A DNA stretch of 64,000 nucleotides from UBA7446 sp965657545 (GCA_965657545.1 CBFHOG010000004.1:1-64000); one strand, 5' to 3'. Counted from the first letter of the stretch, positions 17,447 through 27,397 are shown. The notes: generated by a model not told the origin, from the sequence alone. Numbers and translations are program-made.

Positions 17447-18514
17447 TTATAGGGTGTTAATATTGTTAAGGTCCTCAAAAGCTTTTTCCAAACGCGCAAC
17501 AAACGACTTTTCTCCTTCGCGTAACCAAACACGTGGGTCATAGTACTTTTTGTTGGGGGCGTCATCGCCTTCTGGGTTTCCAATTTGTTGTTGTAAGTAT
17601 TCCGATTTGTCTTGCACGTAGTCGCGTACTCCAGACAAAAATGCGTATTGTAAATCAGTATCAATATTCATTTTTACAACTCCGTAGCTGATGCCCTCGC
17701 GAATTTCTTCAACCGTTGAGCCAGAGCCGCCGTGGAAGACAAAATCAATAGTGTTGTGCTCTACACCGTATTTTTCACTAACAAAAGCTTGTGAGTTTTT
17801 TAGAATTTTTGGCGTAAGCACTACATTTCCAGGTTTGTAAACGCCGTGTACGTTTCCAAATGCTGCAGCAATAGTAAATCGTGGGCTTATTTTTGAAAGC
17901 TCTTCAAACGCATAAGCAACCTCTTCGGGTTGTGTGTAAAGCTTAGAACTATCGATATCGGTATTGTCTACACCATCTTCTTCACCACCTGTAACGCCAA
18001 GCTCAATCTCTAAGGTCATGTCCATTTTGGACATGCGCTCCAAATAGGTTTTACAGATTTCAATATTTTCTTCAATAGGCTCTTCAGATAAATCAATCAT
18101 ATGCGAGCTAAACAATGATTTCCCGGTTTCTGCAAAGTGTTTTTCACTTGCATCTAACAAACCATCAATCCAAGGAAGAAGTTTTTTGGCAGCGTGGTCG
18201 GTGTGTAAAATTACACTCACACCGTATGATTCTGCCATTTGGTGTACGTGCTTGGCTCCAGCAACAGCGCCTGCAATAGCGGCTTGCTGATTTTCGTTTG
18301 AAAGCCCTTTTCCTGCGTTAAACTGTGCACCGCCATTCGAAAATTGGATGATTACGGGTGCTTTGAGTTTTGCAGCAGTTTCTAAAACAGCATTGATGGT
18401 ATTGGAGCCAATAACATTTACTGCCGGAAGGGCAAACTGTTTTGATTTAGCTAATTTGAAGATTTCTTGAACTTCGTTGCCAGTTGCAACACCTGGTTTA
18501 ATAGAATACGACAT
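17447..18514 (-). CDS. fbaA: Fructose-bisphosphate aldolase, class II
   Basis: The 355-residue zinc-dependent enzyme cleaves fructose 1,6-bisphosphate in glycolysis and forms it in gluconeogenesis. The class II signatures are visible: HTDHAAKKLLPW with zinc-ligand histidine, LEIELGVTGGEEDGVDN, AAAFGNVHGVY and FVFHGGSGS. Length matches the E. coli FbaA type (359). I chose the ATG at 18514 (MSYSIKPG); the longer frame from 18550 would overlap the promoter. Confidence 0.96.
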   Translation of the reverse strand: MSYSIKPGVATGNEVQEIFKLAKSKQFALPAVNVIGSNTINAVLETAAKLKAPVIIQFSNGGAQFNAGKGLSNENQQAAIAGAVAGAKHVHQMAESYGVSVILHTDHAAKKLLPWIDGLLDASEKHFAETGKSLFSSHMIDLSEEPIEENIEICKTYLERMSKMDMTLEIELGVTGGEEDGVDNTDIDSSKLYTQPEEVAYAFEELSKISPRFTIAAAFGNVHGVYKPGNVVLTPKILKNSQAFVSEKYGVEHNTIDFVFHGGSGSTVEEIREGISYGVVKMNIDTDLQYAFLSGVRDYVQDKSEYLQQQIGNPEGDDAPNKKYYDPRVWLREGEKSFVARLEKAFEDLNNINTL

Positions 18515-18538
18515 CAGTTTGATTTTTTTTGGTCGCTG

Positions 18539-18546
18539 CAAAAGTA
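18539..18546 (-). promoter_or_regulatory. Candidate -7 box for fbaA
   Basis: The minus strand reads TACTTTTG, matching TAnnTTTG, 24 bp upstream of the fbaA ATG, in the gap after the TamL-like gene. Confidence 0.4.
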
Positions 18547-18562
18547 ACAAACAATTGTGGGC

Positions 18563-21100
18563 TTAGAAAGGATAATTTATACCAAGCGTTGGATTTGCAT
18601 TTTTTAGTTGGTAATTAAAGTTCCAACGCTCCCCTTTAGATAAAACAGGATTATGTGTTTTAAAGCCCATGTCAAGGCGAAGTAAGAATAAGCCAAAGTC
18701 ATAACGGAGCCCAAAGCCAGTACCAACAGCGAGCTCATCCAAATCTTGAATACCATCAAACCTTCGGGCTGTTTCCTTCACATTATCTGCTATATTCCAA
18801 ATGTTTCCGGCATCAATAAATAAGGCACCCTTGAAAGCGCCGAGCAAATCAAATCGATATTCGGCATTAAAAGCGAGTTTAAAATTTGCTTCGTTGAATT
18901 CATTTCCGGTATTACTTGAACCAGGTCCTAATCTATATACTTCCCAAGCGCGATTATCATAAGCACCTCCAGCAAAAAAGGAACGATTGAAGGGTATGTT
19001 GTCTGCATTCCCATAAGGTATGGCAGCACCCACAAAAGCACGTACGGCTATAACCTGATTTTCTGTAACCCCCCAATGTTTTACAATATCCGTTTCCAGT
19101 TTTACAAACTGACTAAAGGGCACATCAAAAAGTAAATATTGTTCGTTTGATTTTTCCCAATTGAATTGCTTAGCAAGCGTTTGCAACAGGTTACCAGACC
19201 ATGAAAGGTTTGCTCTAAATTGCGTAAATGATTGGTCAAAAATGCTGCTTTTGCTTGAGTTGAAAAACTGTAAGCTGGAACTAAAAATAAGATTATTTTG
19301 TGTCAATCTGCTTCTTCGTTCTTCAATCCGTTGCACTCTATTGTACGAGTCATCAGAGGGGTTTAAGTCTGTTTTGCCACTTATTACATCTCCAATAAAT
19401 GACTGTGCTCCTTGCGGAATAGTGAGGGTATTATTGAGAAAATAGGACGGATCTGTATTGGTGTTTTGTGCAATTTCGTTTAGTTCGCCAAAGGCGTTAG
19501 TGTAAACACCAAAGTAGTTTTCTTTGTTTTTATTATTGACAAATTCAACATCTACAAGTGAAAAAGTCCATCGCTTATTTTGCTTTGGACTCCACTGGTA
19601 CTGAATGGCACCTGTCAGACTTTGCTTGTCTAAACCGATATTTTCTTGAACTGCAGAGCCCAACCTAAAAATAGTTTGAGGGGCAATTTCTTGTCGATTT
19701 ATTTTTTTTCCAAAAGGAAGCAGGAACTGAGGTGCTCGTAATTGTACATCAAAAGCAAATTCAGTAATCGCAATATCCGCAGACCTACCCACAGAACCCC
19801 GAGCGCCCAATTCCAAAGTTTCAGCCCCACGAAATATATTAAGTGCACTCAATCCAGAACTAAAAGCCACCCCCCTTTTTATAATATTTGACTGAGTAAC
19901 ATCTAATCCAAAATTTAAGGCATATCGCTCTTTTGGCATTAAATATATGGACGCATCAAGCAGGGTTTCTTCCGTGTTTGCGTAATTATACCGAACCGTT
20001 GGATAGTCAAAGCTTTGCAAACGCGTAAGTTGTTTTAGTGTTGTGCTTCGAGACAAATCACTGTAGGGTTCGTTTGTTCTAAATGATATTGCCTCACGAA
20101 GTAGCCGCTTGCTGTAACGCATTTTTCCTTGACTATACAGCGCTAACCCTTCGAAGTTTCCAATAGAATCATAGGCTTCATTCCCTGTATTGCCCGCTTT
20201 GCTTATCAGTACCTTCACGTTGTTCATGCGTGAAATTTGATACGCCTTTTCAACCGCTGTCCCTTCTTGATTTTCTATAAAATTCCGAATATTTAGTTGC
20301 ACGGGTAGGCGATAATCCACCCCAGAAGAATCGATGCGTACACTAAAGTCAATGGCGTTTAATTGAAAAGGGTAAACACCTGCATTTCGAAACAGGGTAA
20401 ATAGCCGATTCCGTTCTTCGTCAAAATCCATTGTGCGAAATCTATTGCCTCGCTGCAAAACACTTTTATTGATGGAAGCATGGTAAATGGAATCCAAAAC
20501 AGGACTTTGGATATTGGCCTGAATGCTATCTAAATAATAAGGCGCATTTGTTGTGATGTCATATTTTACCTGCGCTTTTCTCTTTTGAGCAACAGTAGAT
20601 GTTTCAACAGTAGCATTAAAATATCCTTCGTTTGAAAAAAATGCTTGTAGTTTTTGGGCATTTGTTGCACTTGAAATCGAGTCAGTAAGCACTGGGGCTT
20701 CGCCATTGCGTTTTTTCCAATCTTGAAAGCCTACTTTGTAGTCTTTCATTTTAGCTACTTGTTTGGCAGACCAAAGCGATTCCATTCTTTTTTTACGATT
20801 TGGTTTTTTTGATATCCAGCGGTCAAATGAAACGCCTGTACTATCATCTGCAGATTGATACAACAATAATCCAAAGGGGATTCCCAAGAAACGCTTGTTG
20901 GGGGTAGGTTGTACGATGTTTTTCACGGAGTCCACAGCGGACTCACCATTTACTACAACCTCATTTTTTTGCAGTAAAACAGTACCTTGCGGTAGGTGTT
21001 TGGTCACAGAACATCCCACTACTAAGGCCAAAAGCCCATAAAAACCTATTATTTTTGAAAATCGTGTAGTCAATCGAAAAGTTAATAAACAAAAATACAT
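18563..21100 (-). CDS. tamL: TamL-like BamA/TamA-family outer-membrane lipoprotein
   Basis: The product (845 residues from the ATG at 21100) starts with a lipoprotein signal (IIGFYGLLALVVGC). POTRA-like repeats follow (about 130-420, with the YFNATV and RTMDFDEERNRLFTLFRNAGVYPF segments), then a C-terminal 16-strand-type barrel with FFAGGAYDNRAWEVYRLGPG and LFIDAGNIWNI, ending GINYPF. Lipidated TamA-like proteins of this kind (TamL) are typical of Bacteroidota and are thought to work with TamB in outer-membrane biogenesis; no tamB lies here. Another in-frame ATG at 21109 would overlap the start of the divergent methyltransferase gene. The choice between them is uncertain. Confidence 0.87.
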   Translation of the reverse strand: MYFCLLTFRLTTRFSKIIGFYGLLALVVGCSVTKHLPQGTVLLQKNEVVVNGESAVDSVKNIVQPTPNKRFLGIPFGLLLYQSADDSTGVSFDRWISKKPNRKKRMESLWSAKQVAKMKDYKVGFQDWKKRNGEAPVLTDSISSATNAQKLQAFFSNEGYFNATVETSTVAQKRKAQVKYDITTNAPYYLDSIQANIQSPVLDSIYHASINKSVLQRGNRFRTMDFDEERNRLFTLFRNAGVYPFQLNAIDFSVRIDSSGVDYRLPVQLNIRNFIENQEGTAVEKAYQISRMNNVKVLISKAGNTGNEAYDSIGNFEGLALYSQGKMRYSKRLLREAISFRTNEPYSDLSRSTTLKQLTRLQSFDYPTVRYNYANTEETLLDASIYLMPKERYALNFGLDVTQSNIIKRGVAFSSGLSALNIFRGAETLELGARGSVGRSADIAITEFAFDVQLRAPQFLLPFGKKINRQEIAPQTIFRLGSAVQENIGLDKQSLTGAIQYQWSPKQNKRWTFSLVDVEFVNNKNKENYFGVYTNAFGELNEIAQNTNTDPSYFLNNTLTIPQGAQSFIGDVISGKTDLNPSDDSYNRVQRIEERRSRLTQNNLIFSSSLQFFNSSKSSIFDQSFTQFRANLSWSGNLLQTLAKQFNWEKSNEQYLLFDVPFSQFVKLETDIVKHWGVTENQVIAVRAFVGAAIPYGNADNIPFNRSFFAGGAYDNRAWEVYRLGPGSSNTGNEFNEANFKLAFNAEYRFDLLGAFKGALFIDAGNIWNIADNVKETARRFDGIQDLDELAVGTGFGLRYDFGLFLLRLDMGFKTHNPVLSKGERWNFNYQLKNANPTLGINYPF

Positions 21101-21107
21101 CAAATAC

Positions 21108-21827
21108 ATGGTTAGCAAAAACATGCTAAAACAGTTAGGGCAGTTAGGGCAAAAAAAATTCAGAAAAGTACATGGTCTTTTTCCAGTAGAGGGTGAGAAA
21201 GCAATAAGCACTTTTTTAGCATGTGGTTTTGAGCTTGCTCATAGTTTTACAGTTGATGATGCGTCACAAAATTCTCTAAAAGCGGAAGTTATTTCTGCCA
21301 ATGACATGAAAAAGTTGAGCAGCCTAAACACCCCAGCTAAGCATTGGGCAGCGTTTAGATTGCCACAACAACAACCATTTGTTCCTCAGAGGTTAAATCT
21401 TGCATTGGATGGTATTCGTGACCCGGGAAATCTGGGAACGATTATCAGGCTTTGTGACTGGTTTGGTATTCATCAATTACTTTGTTCTACTGACACTGCG
21501 GATTGTTTCAACCCCAAAGTAGTACAAGCAAGCATGGGTTCGTTGGCAAAAGTTCATATGCATTATGTTGATTTATCATCATTTATTTCACAATACAAAT
21601 TAGTTGCGATAGGCACTGATATGCAAGGTGAAAATATGTACGCTTCAACACTTCCTGCCAATGCAGTTTTGGTGATGGGTAATGAAGGATATGGGATTTC
21701 AGAAGAGGTCAAATCAATTGTACAAAAAAATGTCATGATTCCGAGTGTTGGTAAACCTGCTGCGGAAAGTTTAAACGTTGCTATGGCCACTGGAATTTTG
21801 CTCAGCCATTTTAGACAGCAAGCCTAA
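21108..21827 (+). CDS. SpoU/TrmH-family RNA 2'-O-methyltransferase
   Basis: The 239-residue protein of the SPOUT fold should methylate a ribose 2'-OH in rRNA or tRNA. An N-terminal substrate-binding domain (about 1-100, VSKNMLKQLGQ...HGLFPVEGEKA) is followed by the catalytic knot: LDGIRDPGNLGTIIRLCDWF (motif 1), VLVMGNEGYGIS (motif 2) and IPSVGKPAAESLNVAMATGI (motif 3). The exact target cannot be told from sequence. The start codon lies only 8 bp from that of the divergent tamL-like gene, and the stop abuts the convergent porT stop. Confidence 0.93.
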   Translation: MVSKNMLKQLGQLGQKKFRKVHGLFPVEGEKAISTFLACGFELAHSFTVDDASQNSLKAEVISANDMKKLSSLNTPAKHWAAFRLPQQQPFVPQRLNLALDGIRDPGNLGTIIRLCDWFGIHQLLCSTDTADCFNPKVVQASMGSLAKVHMHYVDLSSFISQYKLVAIGTDMQGENMYASTLPANAVLVMGNEGYGISEEVKSIVQKNVMIPSVGKPAAESLNVAMATGILLSHFRQQA

Positions 21828-22541
21828 TTATTCAAACGTAAATCGAAGAAAAATACCACGGCTTTTCATGGAGGCAATATGCTTTGTGAAATCGCTATTT
21901 GGATTTTTGTCAGGAACAATTTCATTGTTTAGTGCAAACAAACCGTGTATAGAGGGTGTGAATTTAAAATAAGGAAGATAAATATCTGTTCCAATGGCAA
22001 ACTCCCACGCATACATATTTCGTTTCATGCGAAATGTTCCAGAATTATTGTCTTCAGGATTTGTTTCTTCGCTTGTGATATTGATATTATATGACACACT
22101 CCCCATTACAAATGGCCTTGTATTGCGGATGCGTCTGGTGTTAAATTTGATACCAAGAGGAAAACGAGCATAGTTGGATTTTACTCTGCGTTCAATTAAT
22201 GGTTTAGGTGTGGTTGGTGTTTCCTCAAAAGGAAATCTTATCTCGCGCTCCACGAAAGCAACGCCAGGGTGAAAACGGATATTTATAAATTCGTTGATGC
22301 GGATATCAGCTAAAAGCCCAACATCAAAACTGGGTTTTGGTTTTATAAATAATCGAAAGGGTAGTCCGCTTGTAGTGGGCAAATATTCCATTTTTGCCCC
22401 CACTAAATTTAGTCCCAAATAATATCCAAAACGCAATCTCTTTTTGTCATCTGTTTTTAGGTTTTCCAAATTATAATCTTGCCCGTACATGGACGAAAAC
22501 ATGGAAAATAAAACAAGAAAAGCAATTAAAAAAGGCTTCAT
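21828..22541 (-). CDS. porT: Type IX secretion system protein PorT
   Basis: The 237-residue protein has a signal peptide (MKPFLIAFLVLFSMFSSMYGQ) and a predicted outer-membrane beta-barrel of the PorT family (RFGYYLGLNLVGAKMEY, FDVGLLADIRINEFINIRFHPGVAFVER, ending GIFLRFTFE). PorT is required for T9SS, which exports proteins with C-terminal sorting domains across the outer membrane, such as the GH32 protein at 1922-4900. The gene overlaps menG by 4 bp (ATGA), a neighbourhood I recall as conserved in flavobacteria. Confidence 0.9.
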   Translation of the reverse strand: MKPFLIAFLVLFSMFSSMYGQDYNLENLKTDDKKRLRFGYYLGLNLVGAKMEYLPTTSGLPFRLFIKPKPSFDVGLLADIRINEFINIRFHPGVAFVEREIRFPFEETPTTPKPLIERRVKSNYARFPLGIKFNTRRIRNTRPFVMGSVSYNINITSEETNPEDNNSGTFRMKRNMYAWEFAIGTDIYLPYFKFTPSIHGLFALNNEIVPDKNPNSDFTKHIASMKSRGIFLRFTFE

Positions 22542-23263
22542 TTTTGTGCTATATACAAGCTAACCACACCACCGGTTAGCGGCTTATGTGTTACTGTAGA
22601 AAACCCAATTTCGCTTAATTTATTGCACATCACTTTTCCGTCAGGAAAATGTGTGGCCGATTCACCTAGGTAAGCGTAAGCACTTTTATCTTCTGCAAAA
22701 AGCTTTCCTAAAAGCGGGATAATCACATTAGACATTATAAAGTGCGCCTGCTTCATTGGGAATTTTTTTGGACGAGAAGTTTCCAAGATATACAAGCATC
22801 CGCTTGGGCGAAGTACTCGATACATTTCGCCTAGTCCTTTCTCGAGGTTTGCAAAATTTCGAATGCCAAAGGCTACGGTAACCGCGTCAAATTGCTCTTT
22901 AAAAGGCAGCTTTTCTGCATCAGCTACTGAAAGTTTTATGCGGTCATTGAGTTTTAATTTATCTAATTGCTTAGCCTGTACAGCTAACATTTGCGTTGAA
23001 AGATCAACGGCATCAATACGAACCGATGGAATTTTACTTAGTGCAATGGCAACATCTCCAGTACCAGTGGCTACATCTAAAATTTCAACTGCTTGTTGCT
23101 TGCGAACGCCATGTACTAATTTTTTACGCCACCCTTTGTCTAGCCCTAAAGACAGTACCCTGTTAAGCCCATCATATTTTTGGGCTATTCGGTCAAACAT
23201 CAGTGTGACTTGTTCCTTTTTTGACAAGGAAGAATCTTTGTAAGGGGTAACGTTTTTACTCAT
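22538..23263 (-). CDS. menG: Demethylmenaquinone methyltransferase
   Basis: The 241-residue SAM-dependent enzyme of the UbiE/MenG family makes the last step of menaquinone synthesis. Signatures are YDGLNRVLSLGLDKGWRKK, LDVATGTGDVAI (SAM motif I) and VTVAFGIRNFANLEKGLGEMYRVLRPSG. Bacteroidota use menaquinone, so MenG is the likely role. The ATG at 23263 (MSKNVTPYK) is preferred to an upstream start 9 bp earlier. It overlaps porT by 4 bp. The quinone made here is the acceptor of the Nqr pump encoded at 31566-37427. Confidence 0.95.
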   Translation of the reverse strand: MSKNVTPYKDSSLSKKEQVTLMFDRIAQKYDGLNRVLSLGLDKGWRKKLVHGVRKQQAVEILDVATGTGDVAIALSKIPSVRIDAVDLSTQMLAVQAKQLDKLKLNDRIKLSVADAEKLPFKEQFDAVTVAFGIRNFANLEKGLGEMYRVLRPSGCLYILETSRPKKFPMKQAHFIMSNVIIPLLGKLFAEDKSAYAYLGESATHFPDGKVMCNKLSEIGFSTVTHKPLTGGVVSLYIAQK

Positions 23264-23324
23264 AGCCCACAAAGGTAGCTATAATCTGCAGATGACAAAT
23301 GCTTCTTACCGAGCAGAATCTTGC

Positions 23325-23332
23325 TATATTTG
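23325..23332 (+). promoter_or_regulatory. Candidate -7 box for trkA-trkH
   Basis: TATATTTG matches TAnnTTTG exactly, 22 bp upstream of the trkA ATG in the divergent menG/trkA gap. No clear -33 box. Confidence 0.45.
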
Positions 23333-23354
23333 CATCACTTTAATCTTTTTATAG

Positions 23355-24704
23355 ATGAATATTGCCATCGCTGGAGCTAGCGACATTGGCTTTCACTTAG
23401 CCAAATTGCTTTCGTTTGAGGCACAGGACATTACGCTAATTGATGCCGACAAAGAGGCGTTGAATTACGCAGATAACAATCTGGATATTCGTGCAGTTAA
23501 AGGAGATCCGTCTGCACTTGCCACTCTAAAGAATGCAGGTGTAGATAAGGCTGATATGATGATAGCCGTTACGCCATCTGAAACGACAAACTTGATGTGT
23601 TGCTTGTTAGCAAAGCAATTGGGTTGTAAGCGCACCATTGCACGTGTCACTGATATCGAATTTGAAAAATATAAGGATGATGTTGATTTTCAAGCTTTAG
23701 GAATCGATGAACTTGTCTCACCAGAAGAGCTAGCTGCTGAAGAAATACAACTGCTAATCGATCAATCCGCTTTTGAAAACAGCCATGAATTTGAAGACGG
23801 TACACTTACGATGATGGGAACTACTTTGGAAGAAGATGCACCATTTATTGGAAAAACAGTTCGCGAGGCAGCATCTGTGTTTCCAGGCGTTCACTTTATG
23901 CCTATTGCCATCAAGCGAACAGCATCACAAAACACCATTATTCCTAGGGGAGATACTTGCTTTGAACAAGGAGATCAAGTGTATTTCACAACACTTCCAC
24001 AAGGTGTTTCGGAACTGTACAGCCTCACGGGTGAGGTAAAAAATAAAATCAAAAATGTGATGATCCTCGGTGGTGGTCGTGTGGGTTTTAAAACAGCAGA
24101 AGATCTTTGTAAACGTGGGATAAATGTTAAGCTCATAGAGTTGGATAAAGAACGTGCTATTGAAATGGCAGAGCGCCTCCCTGACACGCTTATTCTTCAT
24201 GGAGACGGGCGTAATGTTGAATTATTATTAGAAGAAAATTTAGAGGAGATGGATGCATTTTTGGGAGTAACCAATGATGCAGAAACAAACATCATGTCTT
24301 GCCTAATGGCAAAATCGAAACAAGTGCCAAAAATCATTGCACTAATCGAAAATATGGACTATTTCGAGCTCACAAAATCAATAGGCGTCGATACGCTAGT
24401 GAACAAAAAAATGCTCACAGCAAACACCATTTTTAGATATATCAGAAGGGGAGAAGTTGTTGATGTAGCGAAGCTAAATAACATGGATGCCGAAATTGTG
24501 GAGTTCAAGGTTCAGGCATCTGCTAAAGTGATTGGCAAATCCATTAAGGACTTGGACTTTCCAAAATCAGCCACTATTGGGGGTGTGATTCGAGACGGAG
24601 CAGGAATTATTGCCTTGGGAGATTTTGTTGTTCAAGAAGGGGATCTGGTACTGGTTTGTTGTTTGCCACAGTCCATTAAAAGGGTAGAGCAACTATTTTT
24701 ATAG
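23355..24704 (+). CDS. trkA: Trk potassium uptake protein TrkA
   Basis: The 449-residue cytoplasmic peripheral protein gates the TrkH potassium channel. It has two tandem RCK units, each an NAD-binding Rossmann fold (start of protein, MNIAIAGASDIGFHLAKLL; second at about 232, VMILGGGRVGFKTAEDL) followed by a TrkA-C domain (about 135-220 and 370-449). Nucleotide-binding acidic residues end the second strand of each fold (LIDAD, LIELD). Length is standard. It is followed by trkH after 3 bp, so the two are one operon. Confidence 0.96.
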   Translation: MNIAIAGASDIGFHLAKLLSFEAQDITLIDADKEALNYADNNLDIRAVKGDPSALATLKNAGVDKADMMIAVTPSETTNLMCCLLAKQLGCKRTIARVTDIEFEKYKDDVDFQALGIDELVSPEELAAEEIQLLIDQSAFENSHEFEDGTLTMMGTTLEEDAPFIGKTVREAASVFPGVHFMPIAIKRTASQNTIIPRGDTCFEQGDQVYFTTLPQGVSELYSLTGEVKNKIKNVMILGGGRVGFKTAEDLCKRGINVKLIELDKERAIEMAERLPDTLILHGDGRNVELLLEENLEEMDAFLGVTNDAETNIMSCLMAKSKQVPKIIALIENMDYFELTKSIGVDTLVNKKMLTANTIFRYIRRGEVVDVAKLNNMDAEIVEFKVQASAKVIGKSIKDLDFPKSATIGGVIRDGAGIIALGDFVVQEGDLVLVCCLPQSIKRVEQLFL

Positions 24705-24707
24705 ATC

Positions 24708-26195
24708 ATGAAAGGTTTTAACTTAAAACTTATTGTACACATTCTTGGATTGTTGCTGTTATTCAACGCGCTTTTCATGGGAATTACAACCCTTAGCAGC
24801 TATTTTATGGACGATGGTGCCGTGTATGGGATGCTCAAGGCCCTAACAATAAATGTAGTGGTTGGTGGATTAGCGATGGGATTAACGTTCAATCACAGGA
24901 AAGAAATAAAAAAACGTGAGGGCTATTTGATTGTGGTTTGTGGTTGGCTTGTTATGGTCATTTTTGGGATGTTGCCTTTTATTTTTACGAATACCGTTTC
25001 ATCAATATCTGATGCACTTTTCGAAACCATGTCGGGCTACACGGCCACGGGCGCCACGATTATGGATAATATCGAAGCGCTACCAAAAAGTATTGTTCTT
25101 TGGCGCTCGCTTACACACTGGATGGGTGGTATGGGAATCATCGTTTTAGCGATTGCTATTTTACCTCTTTTAGGGATTGGCGGTATGCAACTTTTTAGTG
25201 CAGAAGCACCAGTTTTGGGTGGTGATAAATTGCACCCTCGAATTAGCGATACCGCCAAAAGATTATGGTTGATTTATGTGGGTTTAACGCTGATAAACGC
25301 GCTGTTGCTTTCACTTTCTGGAATGTCTGTTTTTGACGCCATTAACCATGCCATGAGTACCATGGCTTCTGGTGGCTTTTCAACCAAAGACACAAGCTTA
25401 GGTTACTGGAATGATATGCCTCAAATACAATACATTACAGTTCTATTTATGTTTTTTGCAGGTAGTAATTTTGTATTGCTATACTATGCATTGAAAGGAA
25501 AATTTAGACGTGTTTTTGTTGATACGGAATTTCGTTGGTATGCTGGTTTTATTGGTGCATTTGTACTCATAGTAACAGCATCGCTAATGAAAAATGGAGC
25601 GTACGCAATGGCAGATTCAGCGGTTTGGACGGCGCTGGAACAGTCCTTTAGACATGCGTTGTTTCAAGTAGTGGCGGTTATTACCACCACAGGACTGGTG
25701 ACTTCTGATTTTACGGCCTGGTCTCCTTTTGTAACCATGCTCTTTTTTGGTTTGATGTTTTTAGGAGGTTCGACAGGCTCAACGTCTGGAGGCGTGAAAG
25801 TCATGCGTCATTTAATCCTCATCAAAAATGGTTTTTTAGAGTTTAAGCGTGCACTTCACCCAAATGCTATTTTGATGGTACGTCTAAACAAAGTGACCAT
25901 CGAACAATCTATTGTATATAACGTCTTAGCCTTTTTTATTCTTTATATGATACTGTTTATCATAGGTGCAGGCGTACTTAGTATTTTGGGCTTAGATTTC
26001 ACTTCAGCCATTGGTGCTGCAGCGGCTTCATTAGGTAATGTTGGTCCAGGTCTTGGCGATGTAGGTCCTGCTACAACATACGCATCACTGCCCATGCTAG
26101 GAAAATGGTGGTGTGCATTGTTAATGCTAATCGGAAGGCTGGAATTGTTTACAGTACTTATATTATTTACGCCCTACTACTGGCGCAAACATTAA
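24708..26195 (+). CDS. trkH: Trk potassium uptake protein TrkH
   Basis: The 495-residue inner-membrane potassium channel has repeated M-P-M units. Selectivity-filter-type segments are visible: TMSGYTATGATIMD, TMASGGFSTKD, ITTTGLVTSDF and AAASLGNVGPGLG. The conserved SLTHWMGGMGIIVLAIAILP is present. It forms an operon with trkA. Its 3' end overlaps the convergent aminotransferase gene by 4 bp. Confidence 0.96.
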   Translation: MKGFNLKLIVHILGLLLLFNALFMGITTLSSYFMDDGAVYGMLKALTINVVVGGLAMGLTFNHRKEIKKREGYLIVVCGWLVMVIFGMLPFIFTNTVSSISDALFETMSGYTATGATIMDNIEALPKSIVLWRSLTHWMGGMGIIVLAIAILPLLGIGGMQLFSAEAPVLGGDKLHPRISDTAKRLWLIYVGLTLINALLLSLSGMSVFDAINHAMSTMASGGFSTKDTSLGYWNDMPQIQYITVLFMFFAGSNFVLLYYALKGKFRRVFVDTEFRWYAGFIGAFVLIVTASLMKNGAYAMADSAVWTALEQSFRHALFQVVAVITTTGLVTSDFTAWSPFVTMLFFGLMFLGGSTGSTSGGVKVMRHLILIKNGFLEFKRALHPNAILMVRLNKVTIEQSIVYNVLAFFILYMILFIIGAGVLSILGLDFTSAIGAAAASLGNVGPGLGDVGPATTYASLPMLGKWWCALLMLIGRLELFTVLILFTPYYWRKH

Positions 26196-27382
26196 CTCAC
26201 CGCTTCTTTAATTCTGCGAATCGCTTCTTCAATTTCTTCTAAAGAAGCAGCATAAGAAATGCGGATGTTGTTTGGACAACCAAACGCATCTCCAGTAACC
26301 GTGGCTACGTTTGCTTCTTCAAGTAAATACATAGCAAAATCAGATGCATTTTCTATAAGAGTTCCATTTAATTTTTTTCCAAAAAAGAAAGATATATCAG
26401 GGAATACATAAAAAGCACCTTTAGGTACATTTACGGTGAATCCTTCAATATCTTGTAATAAATCTATGATGCGTTTTCTTCGAAAATCAAATTCATCTAC
26501 CATATATTGGATTTTACCCACAGGCGCCAAAACGGCTGTGATTGCAGCGCGTTGTGCAATACAGTTTGTACCGCTTGTTACTTGTCCTTGAATTTTGGTA
26601 CATGCCTTTGCAATCCATGCTGGACCACCCAAATATCCAATTCGCCACCCCGTCATAGCAAATGCTTTCGCCAATCCATTTACGGTGACAGTGCGCTCAT
26701 ACATACTTGGAACAGCGGCAAAACTAAACGGAGTAGCGCCGTCATAGTTGATGTGTTCATAAATCTCATCAGATAACACAAAAATATTTGGATACTTTTC
26801 TAAAACTGCAGCCAAAGCTTCGTATTCCGCCTTGGTGTACATCGAACCACTTGGGTTATTTGGTGAATTTAGCATTACCAATTTTGTTTTAGGCGTAATT
26901 GCGTCCTCAAGTTGCTCAGGGGTGATTTTAAAATCAGTTTTGATATCAGAACGAATTTCAATAGGATTACCCTCTGCAAGAATAACCATTGCCGAATAAC
27001 TTACCCAGTAAGGTGCTACAAGCAATACATCGTCTCCAGGATTGATAAGTACTTGAACGACGTTTGCAATAGACTGTTTTGCACCTGTTGAAACGACTAT
27101 CTGGTTAGGGGCGTACTCTAATCCATTATCGCGCTTAAACTTGGTGCAAATGGCATCTTTTAGTTCTGCATAGCCATCAACAGGCGTGTAAGCGTTGTAG
27201 TCTGCTTGAATGGCTTCAATGGCCGCTTCTTTGATAAATTCTGGCGTATTAAAGTCTGGTTCTCCAAGACTAAGCCCTATAATATCTTTTCCTTCGTTTT
27301 TTAATTCTCGTGCTTTAGCAGCCATGGCTAAGGTTGCCGATGCTGGTAAACTTTTTATGCGTTCCGATAATGGTTGACTCAT
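26192..27382 (-). CDS. Class I pyridoxal-phosphate aminotransferase, aspartate type Ib
   Basis: The 396-residue PLP enzyme most resembles aspartate aminotransferase of subgroup Ib (SLGEPDFNTPEFIKEAA near the N-terminus). It shows STGAKQSI, NSPNNPSGSMY, LSDEIYEHINYDG and the PLP-lysine motif LAKAFAMTGWRIGY (Lys in AKAF). The start is the ATG at 27382; a TTG one codon upstream is in frame. Its promoter has both consensus boxes. A prephenate- or glutamate-specific variant cannot be excluded. Confidence 0.93.
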   Translation of the reverse strand: MSQPLSERIKSLPASATLAMAAKARELKNEGKDIIGLSLGEPDFNTPEFIKEAAIEAIQADYNAYTPVDGYAELKDAICTKFKRDNGLEYAPNQIVVSTGAKQSIANVVQVLINPGDDVLLVAPYWVSYSAMVILAEGNPIEIRSDIKTDFKITPEQLEDAITPKTKLVMLNSPNNPSGSMYTKAEYEALAAVLEKYPNIFVLSDEIYEHINYDGATPFSFAAVPSMYERTVTVNGLAKAFAMTGWRIGYLGGPAWIAKACTKIQGQVTSGTNCIAQRAAITAVLAPVGKIQYMVDEFDFRRKRIIDLLQDIEGFTVNVPKGAFYVFPDISFFFGKKLNGTLIENASDFAMYLLEEANVATVTGDAFGCPNNIRISYAASLEEIEEAIRRIKEAVS

Positions 27383-27397
27383 CAATTAAAATTTTGC

